Below, in pieces: positions 1 through 6,283 of a stretch of DNA of 7,758 bases; the stretch's first letter is position 1, and every line of letters starts with the position of its first letter. The notes under the pieces were generated by a model. The model was not told the origin of the DNA, did not search any database, and saw only the letters and a program-made list of their open reading frames with translations. The translations under genes were made by a program, and so were the position numbers. The DNA lies in contig JAHHUB010000083.1 of assembly GCA_020024175.1 (NCBI GenBank), positions 1 through 7,758 of the forward strand, read 5' to 3'. The stretch comes from Oscillospiraceae bacterium. Its GTDB lineage: Bacteria; Bacillota; Clostridia; Oscillospirales; Ruminococcaceae.

Positions 1-325
1 CAGAAGAAACAACCAAGATAGCACCGTCCATCTGAGCAGCACCTGTGATCATGTTCTTAACATAGTCAGCATGTCCAGGGCAGTCAACGTGAGCGTAGTG
101 ACGGTTATCTGTTTCATATTCAACGTGAGAAGTATTGATTGTAATACCTCTTTCTCTTTCTTCTGGAGCCTTATCGGGCATATCGTAAGCCATTTTTTCT
201 GCGTGTCCTTGAAGACCAAGTGTCTTTGTGATAGCAGCTGTCAATGTTGTCTTACCGTGGTCAACGTGTCCGATTGTACCAATGTTAACGTGGGGCTTAG
301 TTCTTTCAAATTTTGCCTTTGCCAT
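1..325 (-). CDS. tuf: Elongation factor Tu, N-terminal part (cut by window edge)
   Basis: EF-Tu is the GTPase that carries aminoacyl-tRNA to the ribosomal A site in the cytoplasm. The 108 residues present cover the start of the GTPase domain: the P-loop GHVDHGKT at residues 19-26, the switch I RGITI at 59-63 and the switch II DCPGH at 81-85, with the catalytic histidine H85. The start MAKAKFERTKPHVNIGTIGH is the classic EF-Tu N-terminus. The ATG at 325-323 has an AGGGAGG ribosome binding site (339-333) seven bases upstream. The gene continues off the left edge, so roughly three quarters of it is missing (EF-Tu is usually near 395-400 residues). It follows fusA by 110 bases and is the last visible gene of the str operon. 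Confidence 0.98.
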   Translation of the reverse strand, partial: MAKAKFERTKPHVNIGTIGHVDHGKTTLTAAITKTLGLQGHAEKMAYDMPDKAPEERERGITINTSHVEYETDNRHYAHVDCPGHADYVKNMITGAAQMDGAILVVSS

Positions 326-351
326 TGTAAATTCCTCCCTATAAATAGAAT

Positions 352-391
352 AATATAATATATTTCGCACAAGCTACAATTTTATTGTAGC
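352..391 (-). promoter_or_regulatory. Hairpin and possible weak promoter between fusA and tuf
   Basis: Bases 373-391 form a perfect 8-bp inverted repeat (GCTACAAT, 3-nt loop, ATTGTAGC). On the minus strand it is followed by TTGTGCG rather than a clean T-run, so it is a poor intrinsic terminator. It could be an attenuator, a processing site or an mRNA-stabilising hairpin. The same bases offer a weak sigma-A-like promoter for tuf: TTGTAG at 379-374 and TATATT at 357-352 with a 16-nt spacer. The surroundings are very AT-rich, so chance -10 matches are expected. The hairpin is seen directly; its role is a guess. Confidence 0.35.
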
Positions 392-435
392 ATATTACTT
401 TTAAAAATCAATACTGTATTTATAAAATAATACAA

Positions 436-2514
436 TTATTGTTTTGTTCTGTCGCTGATAATCTTTTCAGCAATAGACTTAGGAACTTCCTGATAAGCAT
501 CAGGTTCCATTGTGTAGTTACCACGACCCTGTGTCTTAGAACGAAGGTCAGTTGCATAACCGAACATTTCTCCAAGTGGAACCAATGCTCTGATTTCCTG
601 AGCACCGAATACAGCTTCCATACCTTGAATTTGACCACGACGTGAGTTAAGGTCGCCCATAACATCACCCATGTAATCTTCAGGTACATTTACTGTAACT
701 TTCATAATAGGTTCGAGCAGTACGGATTTAGCTTTTTTAAGTGCTTCCTTAAATGCCATAGAACCTGCAATCTTAAATGCCATTTCAGATGAGTCGACTT
801 CATGGTAAGATCCATCATAAAGTGTAACCTTTACGTCAACTACAGGATAACCTGCCAATACACCTGATTGCATAGCACCTTGGATACCAGCATCAACAGC
901 CGGAATGTATTCCTTAGGAATAGCACCACCGACAATAGCGTTGAAGAATTCGTAACCCTTGCCTGGTTCATTAGGTTCAACCTTGATCTTAACATGACCG
1001 TATTGACCCTTACCACCGGACTGACGTGCATACTTGTGATCAACATCAGCGTTTCCTCTGATTGTTTCTCTGTATGCAACCTGTGGCTTACCAACATCAG
1101 CTTCTACCTTAAATTCACGAAGAAGACGGTCAACAATGATTTCGAGGTGAAGTTCGCCCATACCTGCAATAATTGTTTGTCCTGTTTCTTCATCAGTATA
1201 TGTTTTGAATGTTGGATCTTCTTCAGCGAGTTTTGCAAGTCCGATACCCATTTTTTCCTGACCTGCTTTTGTCTTAGGTTCAATAGCAACACGGATAACA
1301 GGTTCTGGGAATTCCATAGATTCCAAGATAATTGGAGCCTTAGGATCACAGAGAGTATCACCTGTTGTTGTATTTTTAAGACCAACAGCTGCACCGATTT
1401 CACCAGCGTAGATAGTGTCAATGTCTTTTCTGTGGTTAGCATGCATTTGAAGGATTCTACCAATTCTTTCGTTTCCGTCCTTAACTGAATTGTAAACAGT
1501 GGAACCTGCTGTCAAAGTACCGGAATATACACGGAAGAAACAGAGTTTACCAACAAATGGGTCAGTAGCTATCTTAAATGCCAAAGCTGCAAAAGGAGCG
1601 TTATCAGAAGAAACTCTTTCTTCTTCTTCGTCTGTTTCTGGGTTTATACCCTTGATATTAGGAATATCAACAGGAGAAGGCATGTATTCAACGATAGCAT
1701 CCAAAAGCTTCTGAACACCCTTGTTTCTGTAAGATGTACCACAGCAAACAGGAACGATTTCGTTAGCGATTGTACCTTTTCTGATAGCAGCTTTTATTTC
1801 TTCTTCGGTAAGTTCTTCACCCTCAAGATATTTTTCCATCAAAGCTTCATCTTGTTCAGCAACTGCATCAAGCAAGTTAATGCGGTATTCTTCAGCTTTT
1901 TCTTTCATATCTTCGGGGATTTCTGTAACTGTGATGTCAAGGCCCTTATCATCATTGTAGATGTAAGCTTTCATTTCAATAAGGTCAATAAGACCTTTAA
2001 AGAATTGTTCAGCACCAATAGGGAGCTGAATCGGAACAGCATTACATTTAAGACGGTTTTTCATCATATCTACAACATGGTAGAAATCAGCGCCCATAAT
2101 GTCCATCTTATTTACATAAGCCATTCTTGGAACGCGGTACTTGTCAGCCTGACGCCAAACAGTTTCAGATTGCGGTTCTACACCGCCTTTAGCACAAAGT
2201 ACGGTTACAGAACCGTCAAGTACACGGAGTGAACGTTCAACTTCAACTGTGAAGTCAACGTGTCCGGGGGTGTCGATAATATTGATACGACGACCATTCC
2301 AATGTGCTGTTGTAGCAGCAGAAGTAATTGTAATACCTCTTTCCTGCTCCTGGCTCATCCAGTCCATTGTCGCACTACCATCATGTGTTTCACCGATTTT
2401 GTAGTTAACTCCTGTATAGAAAAGGATACGCTCGGTGGTAGTAGTTTTACCTGCGTCAATGTGAGCCATTATGCCTATATTACGAGTTTGTTCGATTGAG
2501 ACATCTCTTGGCAT
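436..2514 (-). CDS. fusA: Elongation factor G
   Basis: EF-G is the ribosomal translocase GTPase; it moves tRNA and mRNA after peptide bond formation and, with RRF, helps recycle ribosomes. The 692-residue length is typical of a full-length bacterial EF-G. The GTPase motifs are all present: AHIDAGKTT at 17-25, RGITI at 59-63, DTPGH at 81-85 (catalytic histidine H85) and NKMD at 135-138. The later domains end with the well-conserved LGEMFGYATDLRSKTQGRG stretch near the C-terminus. The ATG at 2514-2512 has AAGGAGG (2526-2520) five bases upstream, which fixes the start. It lies 120 bases after rpsG and 110 before tuf, the normal str operon order. No truncation or missing key residue is visible. 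Confidence 0.99.
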   Translation of the reverse strand: MPRDVSIEQTRNIGIMAHIDAGKTTTTERILFYTGVNYKIGETHDGSATMDWMSQEQERGITITSAATTAHWNGRRINIIDTPGHVDFTVEVERSLRVLDGSVTVLCAKGGVEPQSETVWRQADKYRVPRMAYVNKMDIMGADFYHVVDMMKNRLKCNAVPIQLPIGAEQFFKGLIDLIEMKAYIYNDDKGLDITVTEIPEDMKEKAEEYRINLLDAVAEQDEALMEKYLEGEELTEEEIKAAIRKGTIANEIVPVCCGTSYRNKGVQKLLDAIVEYMPSPVDIPNIKGINPETDEEEERVSSDNAPFAALAFKIATDPFVGKLCFFRVYSGTLTAGSTVYNSVKDGNERIGRILQMHANHRKDIDTIYAGEIGAAVGLKNTTTGDTLCDPKAPIILESMEFPEPVIRVAIEPKTKAGQEKMGIGLAKLAEEDPTFKTYTDEETGQTIIAGMGELHLEIIVDRLLREFKVEADVGKPQVAYRETIRGNADVDHKYARQSGGKGQYGHVKIKVEPNEPGKGYEFFNAIVGGAIPKEYIPAVDAGIQGAMQSGVLAGYPVVDVKVTLYDGSYHEVDSSEMAFKIAGSMAFKEALKKAKSVLLEPIMKVTVNVPEDYMGDVMGDLNSRRGQIQGMEAVFGAQEIRALVPLGEMFGYATDLRSKTQGRGNYTMEPDAYQEVPKSIAEKIISDRTKQ

Positions 2515-2584
2515 AGTGTCCTCCTTAAAATTATAACTTCCAGCCGATTATTCGGCAAAACATTTATATCCCACGACAATGCTT

Positions 2585-2615
2585 GGATGCAATCCATATA
2601 TATAAAACCGCATCC
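2585..2615 (-). repeat. Inverted repeat in the rpsG-fusA spacer
   Basis: GGATGC (2585-2590) and GCATCC (2610-2615) are exact reverse complements around a 19-nt AT-rich loop. A shorter hairpin, GGAT-GCA-ATCC, overlaps its left arm (2585-2595), so two alternative foldings compete. A third hairpin, GCCGA-TTAT-TCGGC (2543-2556), lies between this repeat and the fusA ribosome binding site. None is followed by a T-run on the minus strand, so I do not call a terminator. They may affect fusA translation or mRNA processing, but this is inference from symmetry alone. Confidence 0.35.
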
Positions 2616-2634
2616 TTCACAACTGACAGTCAAA

Positions 2635-3105
2635 TTACCATCTGTAGTGAGCAAATGCCTTGTTAGCTTCAGCCATCTTGTGAGTATCTTCACGTTTCTT
2701 GAATGCTCCACCCTGTTGGTTGATAGCATCCATGATTTCGCCGGCTAATCTTTCCTTCATGGTCTTTTCACCACGAGCTCTGGAGTAAGTTGTAATCCAT
2801 CTAAGACCCAATGTCTCGCGTCTTTCTTGTCTTACTTCCATAGGAACCTGGTAAGTAGCACCACCTACACGGCGAGCCTTAACTTCCAATTGTGGCATAA
2901 CGTTTTCCATTGCTTCTTCGAAAGCCTCCAATGGATCCTTACCTGTTTTTTCTTTGATAATATCGAATGCACCGTAAACAATTCTCTGAGAAACGCCCTT
3001 CTTACCGTCGAGCATTACATTGTTGATAAGACGAGTTACCATCTTGGAATTGTACAGCGGATCTGGCAAAACATCGCGTTTTGCAATACGACCTCTTCTT
3101 GGCAC
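2635..3105 (-). CDS. rpsG: 30S ribosomal protein S7
   Basis: S7 nucleates folding of the 3' major domain of 16S rRNA and sits in the head of the 30S subunit near the E site. The protein is 156 residues when started at the GTG (3105-3103), the usual S7 length, and begins PRRGRIAKRD after the initiator. Family hallmarks are LPDP near the N-terminus, VMLDGKK, the ARRVGGATYQVPMEV block and the C-terminal MAEANKAFAHYRW. An in-frame ATG lies 18 bases further upstream at 3123-3121, but it sits right against the AAGGAGG ribosome binding site (3120-3114) and would add six residues absent from S7 proteins, so the GTG is chosen. It follows rpsL by 156 bases. In E. coli S7 represses its own operon by binding the rpsL-rpsG spacer; whether this spacer does the same is unknown. 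Confidence 0.97.
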   Translation of the reverse strand: MPRRGRIAKRDVLPDPLYNSKMVTRLINNVMLDGKKGVSQRIVYGAFDIIKEKTGKDPLEAFEEAMENVMPQLEVKARRVGGATYQVPMEVRQERRETLGLRWITTYSRARGEKTMKERLAGEIMDAINQQGGAFKKREDTHKMAEANKAFAHYRW

Positions 3106-3113
3106 TTCGCTTC

Positions 3114-3120
3114 CCTCCTT
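3114..3120 (-). promoter_or_regulatory. Ribosome binding site that sets the rpsG GTG start
   Basis: The minus strand reads AAGGAGG here, eight bases before the GTG at 3105-3103. The upstream ATG (3123-3121) is immediately adjacent to this site and so cannot be served by it. This is direct sequence evidence for GTG initiation of rpsG. Confidence 0.9.
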
Positions 3121-3157
3121 CATAAAAATTTTAATGATATCATAGGTACTCGAAAGG

Positions 3158-3190
3158 AAAAACTCTCGTTGGCACCATGCAGAGATTTTT
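3158..3190 (-). promoter_or_regulatory. Hairpin in the rpsL-rpsG spacer
   Basis: AAAAA at 3158-3162 and TCTC at 3164-3167 pair with GAGA at 3182-3185 and TTTTT at 3186-3190, with one bulged C. This gives nine pairs around a 14-nt loop. On the minus strand the right arm ends in a run of five T, giving a terminator-like outline, but the GC content is too low for a strong terminator, and rpsG and fusA must still be transcribed. It could be a partial attenuator or part of an S7-binding control element, since this spacer is where E. coli S7 acts. A 10-bp palindrome, ATGATATCAT (3134-3143), lies between it and the rpsG ribosome binding site. The structure is visible; its function is inferred. Confidence 0.3.
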
Positions 3191-3261
3191 ATATCTATAA
3201 TAAATGTATATTAAATTCATCTACACGAGTGACAATTAGCAGTTAACTGTAAAGAGTTTTA

Positions 3262-3687
3262 CTATTTCGCAGCCCCAGCCTTTGGACGTTTAGCACCGTA
3301 TTTAGAACGGGATTGCATTCTCTTAGCAACTCCCTGTGTATCAAGTGTACCACGGATAATGTGATAACGAACACCAGGAAGGTCCTTTGTACGTCCTCCA
3401 CGAATAAGAACAACACTGTGTTCCTGCAAGTTGTGTCCTACTCCGGGAATATAAGCTGTAGCTTCCATTCCGTTTGTAAGTCTAACTCTGGCAACTTTTC
3501 TCAAAGCTGAGTTAGGTTTTTTAGGTGTAAGTGTTCTGATTGCAGTACAAACACCTCTTTTTTGTGGTGATGAATTGTCTGTAGCTTCTCTCTTAATAGA
3601 GTTCCAGCCTCTTTGAAGAGCTGGAGAAGCAGATTTCTTCCAAGAAACTTCTCTGCCTTTTCTTACTAGTTGGTTAAAGGTTGGCAT
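3262..3687 (-). CDS. rpsL: 30S ribosomal protein S12
   Basis: S12 sits at the decoding centre of the 30S subunit and controls accuracy; it is the classic streptomycin target protein. At 141 residues it is the longer Gram-positive form: compared with the 124-residue E. coli protein it has a 13-residue insertion before PQKRGVCT (41-48). The decoding loops TPKKPNSALRK (54-64) and VVLIRGGRTKDLPGVRYH (92-109) are intact. The lysines equivalent to E. coli K43 and K88 are K56 and K101, so the classic resistance substitutions are absent. The ATG at 3687-3685 has AAGGAGG (3700-3694) six bases upstream. It is the first gene of the str operon, preceded by a strong promoter. Confidence 0.98.
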   Translation of the reverse strand: MPTFNQLVRKGREVSWKKSASPALQRGWNSIKREATDNSSPQKRGVCTAIRTLTPKKPNSALRKVARVRLTNGMEATAYIPGVGHNLQEHSVVLIRGGRTKDLPGVRYHIIRGTLDTQGVAKRMQSRSKYGAKRPKAGAAK

Positions 3688-3720
3688 GTCGCACCTCCTT
3701 ACAATAATGATAAATTTCGC

Positions 3721-3740
3721 AACAATATGTTCTAATTGTT
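3721..3740 (-). repeat. Small hairpin in the rpsL leader
   Basis: AACAAT (3721-3726) and ATTGTT (3735-3740) pair around an 8-nt loop within the roughly 90-nt untranslated leader of rpsL, about 20 bases before its ribosome binding site. It is AT-rich and short, so it would be weak. I recognise no known ribosomal-protein leader motif here. Confidence 0.3.
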
Positions 3741-3784
3741 ACAGAGTGAATTAATATTTGGGATATAGCACTACCCGAGTTATT

Positions 3785-3813
3785 ATTCTACATTATTAAA
3801 AACCTTTTGTCAA
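3785..3813 (-). promoter_or_regulatory. Strong sigma-A promoter of the str operon
   Basis: The minus strand has a perfect -35 box TTGACA (3813-3808), a 17-nt spacer and a -10 box TAGAAT (3790-3785), one base from consensus. Transcription should start near 3778, leaving a leader of about 90 nt before the rpsL ATG. The position just upstream of rpsL and the near-consensus match fit a highly expressed translation operon. This promoter separates str expression from the lgt cluster upstream. Confidence 0.9.
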
Positions 3814-3818
3814 TAGAC

Positions 3819-3853
3819 TTTTTGAAAGATATACAATTTTTTTATGTTTTTTT
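3819..3853 (-). promoter_or_regulatory. A-tracts upstream of the str promoter (UP-element-like)
   Basis: Reading the minus strand, an A5 run (3823-3819) lies just upstream of the -35 box, at about -41 to -45 from the predicted start, where the RNA polymerase alpha subunit contacts proximal UP elements. Two A7 runs follow further up (3843-3837 and 3853-3847), spaced 10 bp start to start, about one helical turn. Phased A-tracts bend DNA and often boost promoters of translation genes. The runs are seen directly; the boosting role is inferred. Confidence 0.5.
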
Positions 3854-3915
3854 CTCTCTATTGCCCAAAATTTCATTTTTATTTGCAAATTTAAGTTTTC
3901 AGTGATTATTTTGAG

Positions 3916-3948
3916 CTGTATCACAAGGAATATACAGTTTTTTTCTTT
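3916..3948 (+). terminator. Terminator-like hairpin facing the plus strand
   Basis: CTGTAT (3916-3921) pairs with ATACAG (3932-3937) around a 10-nt loop, followed at once by seven T, a C and three more T on the plus strand. The outline is that of a rho-independent terminator for plus-strand transcription, but the six-pair stem is weak (two G-C pairs). No plus-strand gene lies upstream, so it would only stop antisense transcripts entering lgt. On the minus strand the A-run comes before the stem, so it is not a normal terminator for lgt. I see no better minus-strand terminator in 3814-3975, and some read-through from lgt into rpsL is possible. Confidence 0.35.
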
Positions 3949-3975
3949 GTCTATTATAATTTGTATCCATACTTT

Positions 3976-4989
3976 TTATTCGGCACTGTCGGTTTTTTCT
4001 TTTATTTCCTCTGTTTCTTCCTTATTTTCTTTGCTGCTGTCAACATCTTCTTTTTTGCTTGATGTTTCAGTAATTTCTGTTTTTTGTACAGGTTGGTTTT
4101 CCGATATTCCTTCCGGTGTATGTCCGTATGGAACCATATCAGTAAATTTTGTTTTACCAAATTTTCTCACATAAATATATATACCAAGTGCAACTATAAC
4201 AGTTATTAAAGCTAAAGCCTGAGAAACTCTCACTTTACCCCACATAAGACTGTCGGTTCTCAGACCCTCAACCACAAATCTTTCAGCACCATACCAAATA
4301 GCATAAAATAATGTGAGTTCACCGTCAAATTTTCTGTGTTTGGCGTAGAAGGCAAAAAGAACAAATCCAATGAGACACCATATAGATTCATATAAGAATG
4401 TAGGGTGAACAGGCATATTGGGGTCTACTGTAACACCTATTTTTGCAAGTTCTGCCTGATGAGCCTGAAGATAATATACAATACCATCACTTGTCATACC
4501 CCATGGCATTGTTGTATTGGAGCCAAAAGCTTCTATATTAAAGAAGTTACCCCATCTGCCTATACCCTGACCAAGCAAAAAACACGGAAGTGCCAAATCT
4601 GTAAGTGCCAAACATTTTACACCTTTTTTATTTGCTGTCAAAAGCCCAAAAATAAGTGCACCAATAATTGCACCGTAAATTGCTATACCGCCTTCCCAGA
4701 TTTTGAAAACAGAAAGAAAATCATTTTTGTACTTGTCCCATGAAAAGATTACAAAATAGGCTCTTGCACCGATAATGCTTCCGATTGTGCCTATCAATAT
4801 AATATCCATAAGTTTATCTTTGTTTACACCAAATTCGGCTGCTCTTTTGTTTGCATAAATAACTGCCAGCACTAAACCTGTGGCAATCATTATCCCATAC
4901 CAATACACCGTAAAAGGCCCGATGGAAAATGCCACTCTGTTGATGTTAAACTGTATCCCCAGTCCGGGGAATTTTAAAATTTCTGTCAT
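3976..4989 (-). CDS. lgt: Prolipoprotein diacylglyceryl transferase, with acidic tail
   Basis: Lgt is the membrane enzyme that moves diacylglycerol from phosphatidylglycerol onto the lipobox cysteine of prolipoproteins, the first step of lipoprotein maturation. Several hydrophobic segments are visible (roughly 26-46, 60-82, 98-118, 203-215, 254-275). The Lgt signature GRWGNFFNIEAFG is at 144-156, HPTFLYES at 195-202 and RFVVEGLRTD at 237-246, all conserved blocks of the family. The body ends near residue 283; a tail of about 54 residues rich in E, K, S and T follows, so the protein is 337 residues against the usual 250-300. The ATG (4989-4987) follows the stop of the M16 gene by one base, with AGGAGG (5004-4999) inside that gene, which implies translational coupling. 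Confidence 0.96.
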   Translation of the reverse strand: MTEILKFPGLGIQFNINRVAFSIGPFTVYWYGIMIATGLVLAVIYANKRAAEFGVNKDKLMDIILIGTIGSIIGARAYFVIFSWDKYKNDFLSVFKIWEGGIAIYGAIIGALIFGLLTANKKGVKCLALTDLALPCFLLGQGIGRWGNFFNIEAFGSNTTMPWGMTSDGIVYYLQAHQAELAKIGVTVDPNMPVHPTFLYESIWCLIGFVLFAFYAKHRKFDGELTLFYAIWYGAERFVVEGLRTDSLMWGKVRVSQALALITVIVALGIYIYVRKFGKTKFTDMVPYGHTPEGISENQPVQKTEITETSSKKEDVDSSKENKEETEEIKEKTDSAE

Positions 4990-4990
4990 A

Positions 4991-6265
4991 TTATTCTTCC
5001 TCCTGTTTTAAATTTATTACCGATAGTACGGTATTATCTGCGGAAATACAATTTTCAAGCCGTTCTTCCGCATCTTTGACAGTAATGTGGGAAAGAATCT
5101 CAGGAACATCGTAAATACAGCCACCTGTTTTTTCAAAAAACAGTAAAGCATTAACTATTGCCTCAGCTGATGAAAACACACTGAGATATTTTCCGTAGGA
5201 CGACTTTACATATCCGTAAAATTCTTCTTCATCTATTCCGTTTTGCTGCAAATACTCCACACGCTTACAAATCAAATCCCTGACTTTTTCAGGGTTTCGG
5301 GATTCCCCCTCAAAAACAAGTGCGGAAAGTCCTCGGCAATTATAGGTATCCCCACTGAATGTAGAATTTATAAGCCCCTCATCATACATATATTTATAGA
5401 ACTCTGTAGCGTCCCCTGCAATTATTTCCAAAAGCATTTCATCTATAATCACATTTTTAATGTTATCAGACTTTTGGCTATACATTTTAAATCCGATACT
5501 AAATATAGGTGCTGAAAGAGTTTGACTTGTTTTTGTATAGTTATATTTAATATTCTTCGGTTCTTTGGAATATATTCGTTTTACAGGTGTAAAGTCTGTC
5601 TTTTTAAAGGTTTTATCCACTATTTTTACAATGTTGTCGCAGTTTATGCTGCCTGCTGAAACAAGCATCATATTATGGGGATTGTAAAAATATTTGTGGC
5701 ATAACTTTAGGGTACTGTCCTTTATTTTGTTTATCTCACTGATACTTCCCGCTATTTCTGCACTTATAACAGGGTCATGATACATAGCCTTTAAAAGATT
5801 TTGATAGCACAGCCAGTCACATTCATCTTCTGACATTTTAATTTCCTGGGAAATGATTTCTCTTTCCCTGTCTATACTTTCTTCAGTATAGTTGCAAAGC
5901 TGTATCTGTTTAAGCATAGCTTCCAAACACTCCTGGGCATGATGGGCACAGCTATAATAAAAAGCTGTCTTTTCCATAGATGTAAAAGCATTGGCATCAG
6001 CTCCATAGGCTGACATCACCGCAAATCCATCTTCATTATTGGAACTTAACGCTTTATGTTCTAAAAAATGTGCTGTTCCCATAGGAACTTGGTATTTCTT
6101 GCCTTCAATTTCAAAATTTGTATCAACTGCCCCGAATTTAACAGAAAGCATGGTAAAAGCAGAACTGTATTCTTTCATTGGATAAAGTAAAATTGTAAGT
6201 CCGCTGGGATGTTCTATTCGGTAGTAACCCTCTCCCAATTTATCATTTTTTATGTATTTATTCAA
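4991..6265 (-). CDS. ymfH: M16 family zinc peptidase, YmfH type
   Basis: This is an M16B metallopeptidase of 424 residues. The inverted zinc motif HFLEH is at 66-70 (H66 and H70 bind zinc, E69 is the catalytic base) and the third ligand is E141 in REIISQE, 70 residues further on, inside the family range. The N-terminal catalytic half spans about 1-215; the second half is the degenerate M16 repeat. It is cytosolic by appearance: no signal peptide or membrane segment is seen. It pairs with the upstream YmfF-type gene, which lacks the zinc motif, as in heterodimeric M16 enzymes. I recall that B. subtilis YmfF and YmfH (also spelled YfmF/YfmH) are annotated in connection with 5-aminopentanol modification of EF-P; the substrate here is unknown. 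The start is TTG (6265-6263) with AAGGAG (6276-6271) five bases upstream. Confidence 0.9.
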   Translation of the reverse strand: MNKYIKNDKLGEGYYRIEHPSGLTILLYPMKEYSSAFTMLSVKFGAVDTNFEIEGKKYQVPMGTAHFLEHKALSSNNEDGFAVMSAYGADANAFTSMEKTAFYYSCAHHAQECLEAMLKQIQLCNYTEESIDREREIISQEIKMSEDECDWLCYQNLLKAMYHDPVISAEIAGSISEINKIKDSTLKLCHKYFYNPHNMMLVSAGSINCDNIVKIVDKTFKKTDFTPVKRIYSKEPKNIKYNYTKTSQTLSAPIFSIGFKMYSQKSDNIKNVIIDEMLLEIIAGDATEFYKYMYDEGLINSTFSGDTYNCRGLSALVFEGESRNPEKVRDLICKRVEYLQQNGIDEEEFYGYVKSSYGKYLSVFSSAEAIVNALLFFEKTGGCIYDVPEILSHITVKDAEERLENCISADNTVLSVINLKQEEE

Positions 6266-6270
6266 TTTTT

Positions 6271-6276
6271 CTCCTT
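6271..6276 (-). promoter_or_regulatory. Ribosome binding site supporting the TTG start of the YmfH-type gene
   Basis: The minus strand reads AAGGAG here, five bases before the TTG at 6265-6263. No ATG follows in frame before the conserved N-terminal strand, so TTG is the best start. The site lies in the 18-nt gap after the YmfF-type gene, so coupled translation is likely. Confidence 0.8.
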
Positions 6277-6283
6277 CTTATAG

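Noticed and set aside
868..1488. A 206-codon open frame on the plus strand inside fusA
   Set aside because: It is the antisense of a highly conserved, certain EF-G gene. The composition is Cys/Ser/Phe-rich as expected of a shadow frame and resembles no protein family.
1852..2232. A 126-codon plus-strand frame antisense to the EF-G GTPase domain
   Set aside because: It is a shadow of fusA, with no ribosome binding site or recognisable motif.
3106..3123. The upstream in-frame ATG of rpsG
   Set aside because: It abuts the AAGGAGG site and would add six residues not found in S7; the GTG at 3105 is correctly spaced.
2827..3246. A 139-codon plus-strand frame across rpsG
   Set aside because: It is antisense to the certain S7 gene and has no family resemblance or ribosome binding site.
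3893..3900. The AT-rich palindrome ATTTGCAAAT around 3881-3890 as an operator or lgt terminator
   Set aside because: It is a short AT-rich palindrome with no loop and no T-run, in a low-complexity spacer where such matches arise by chance.
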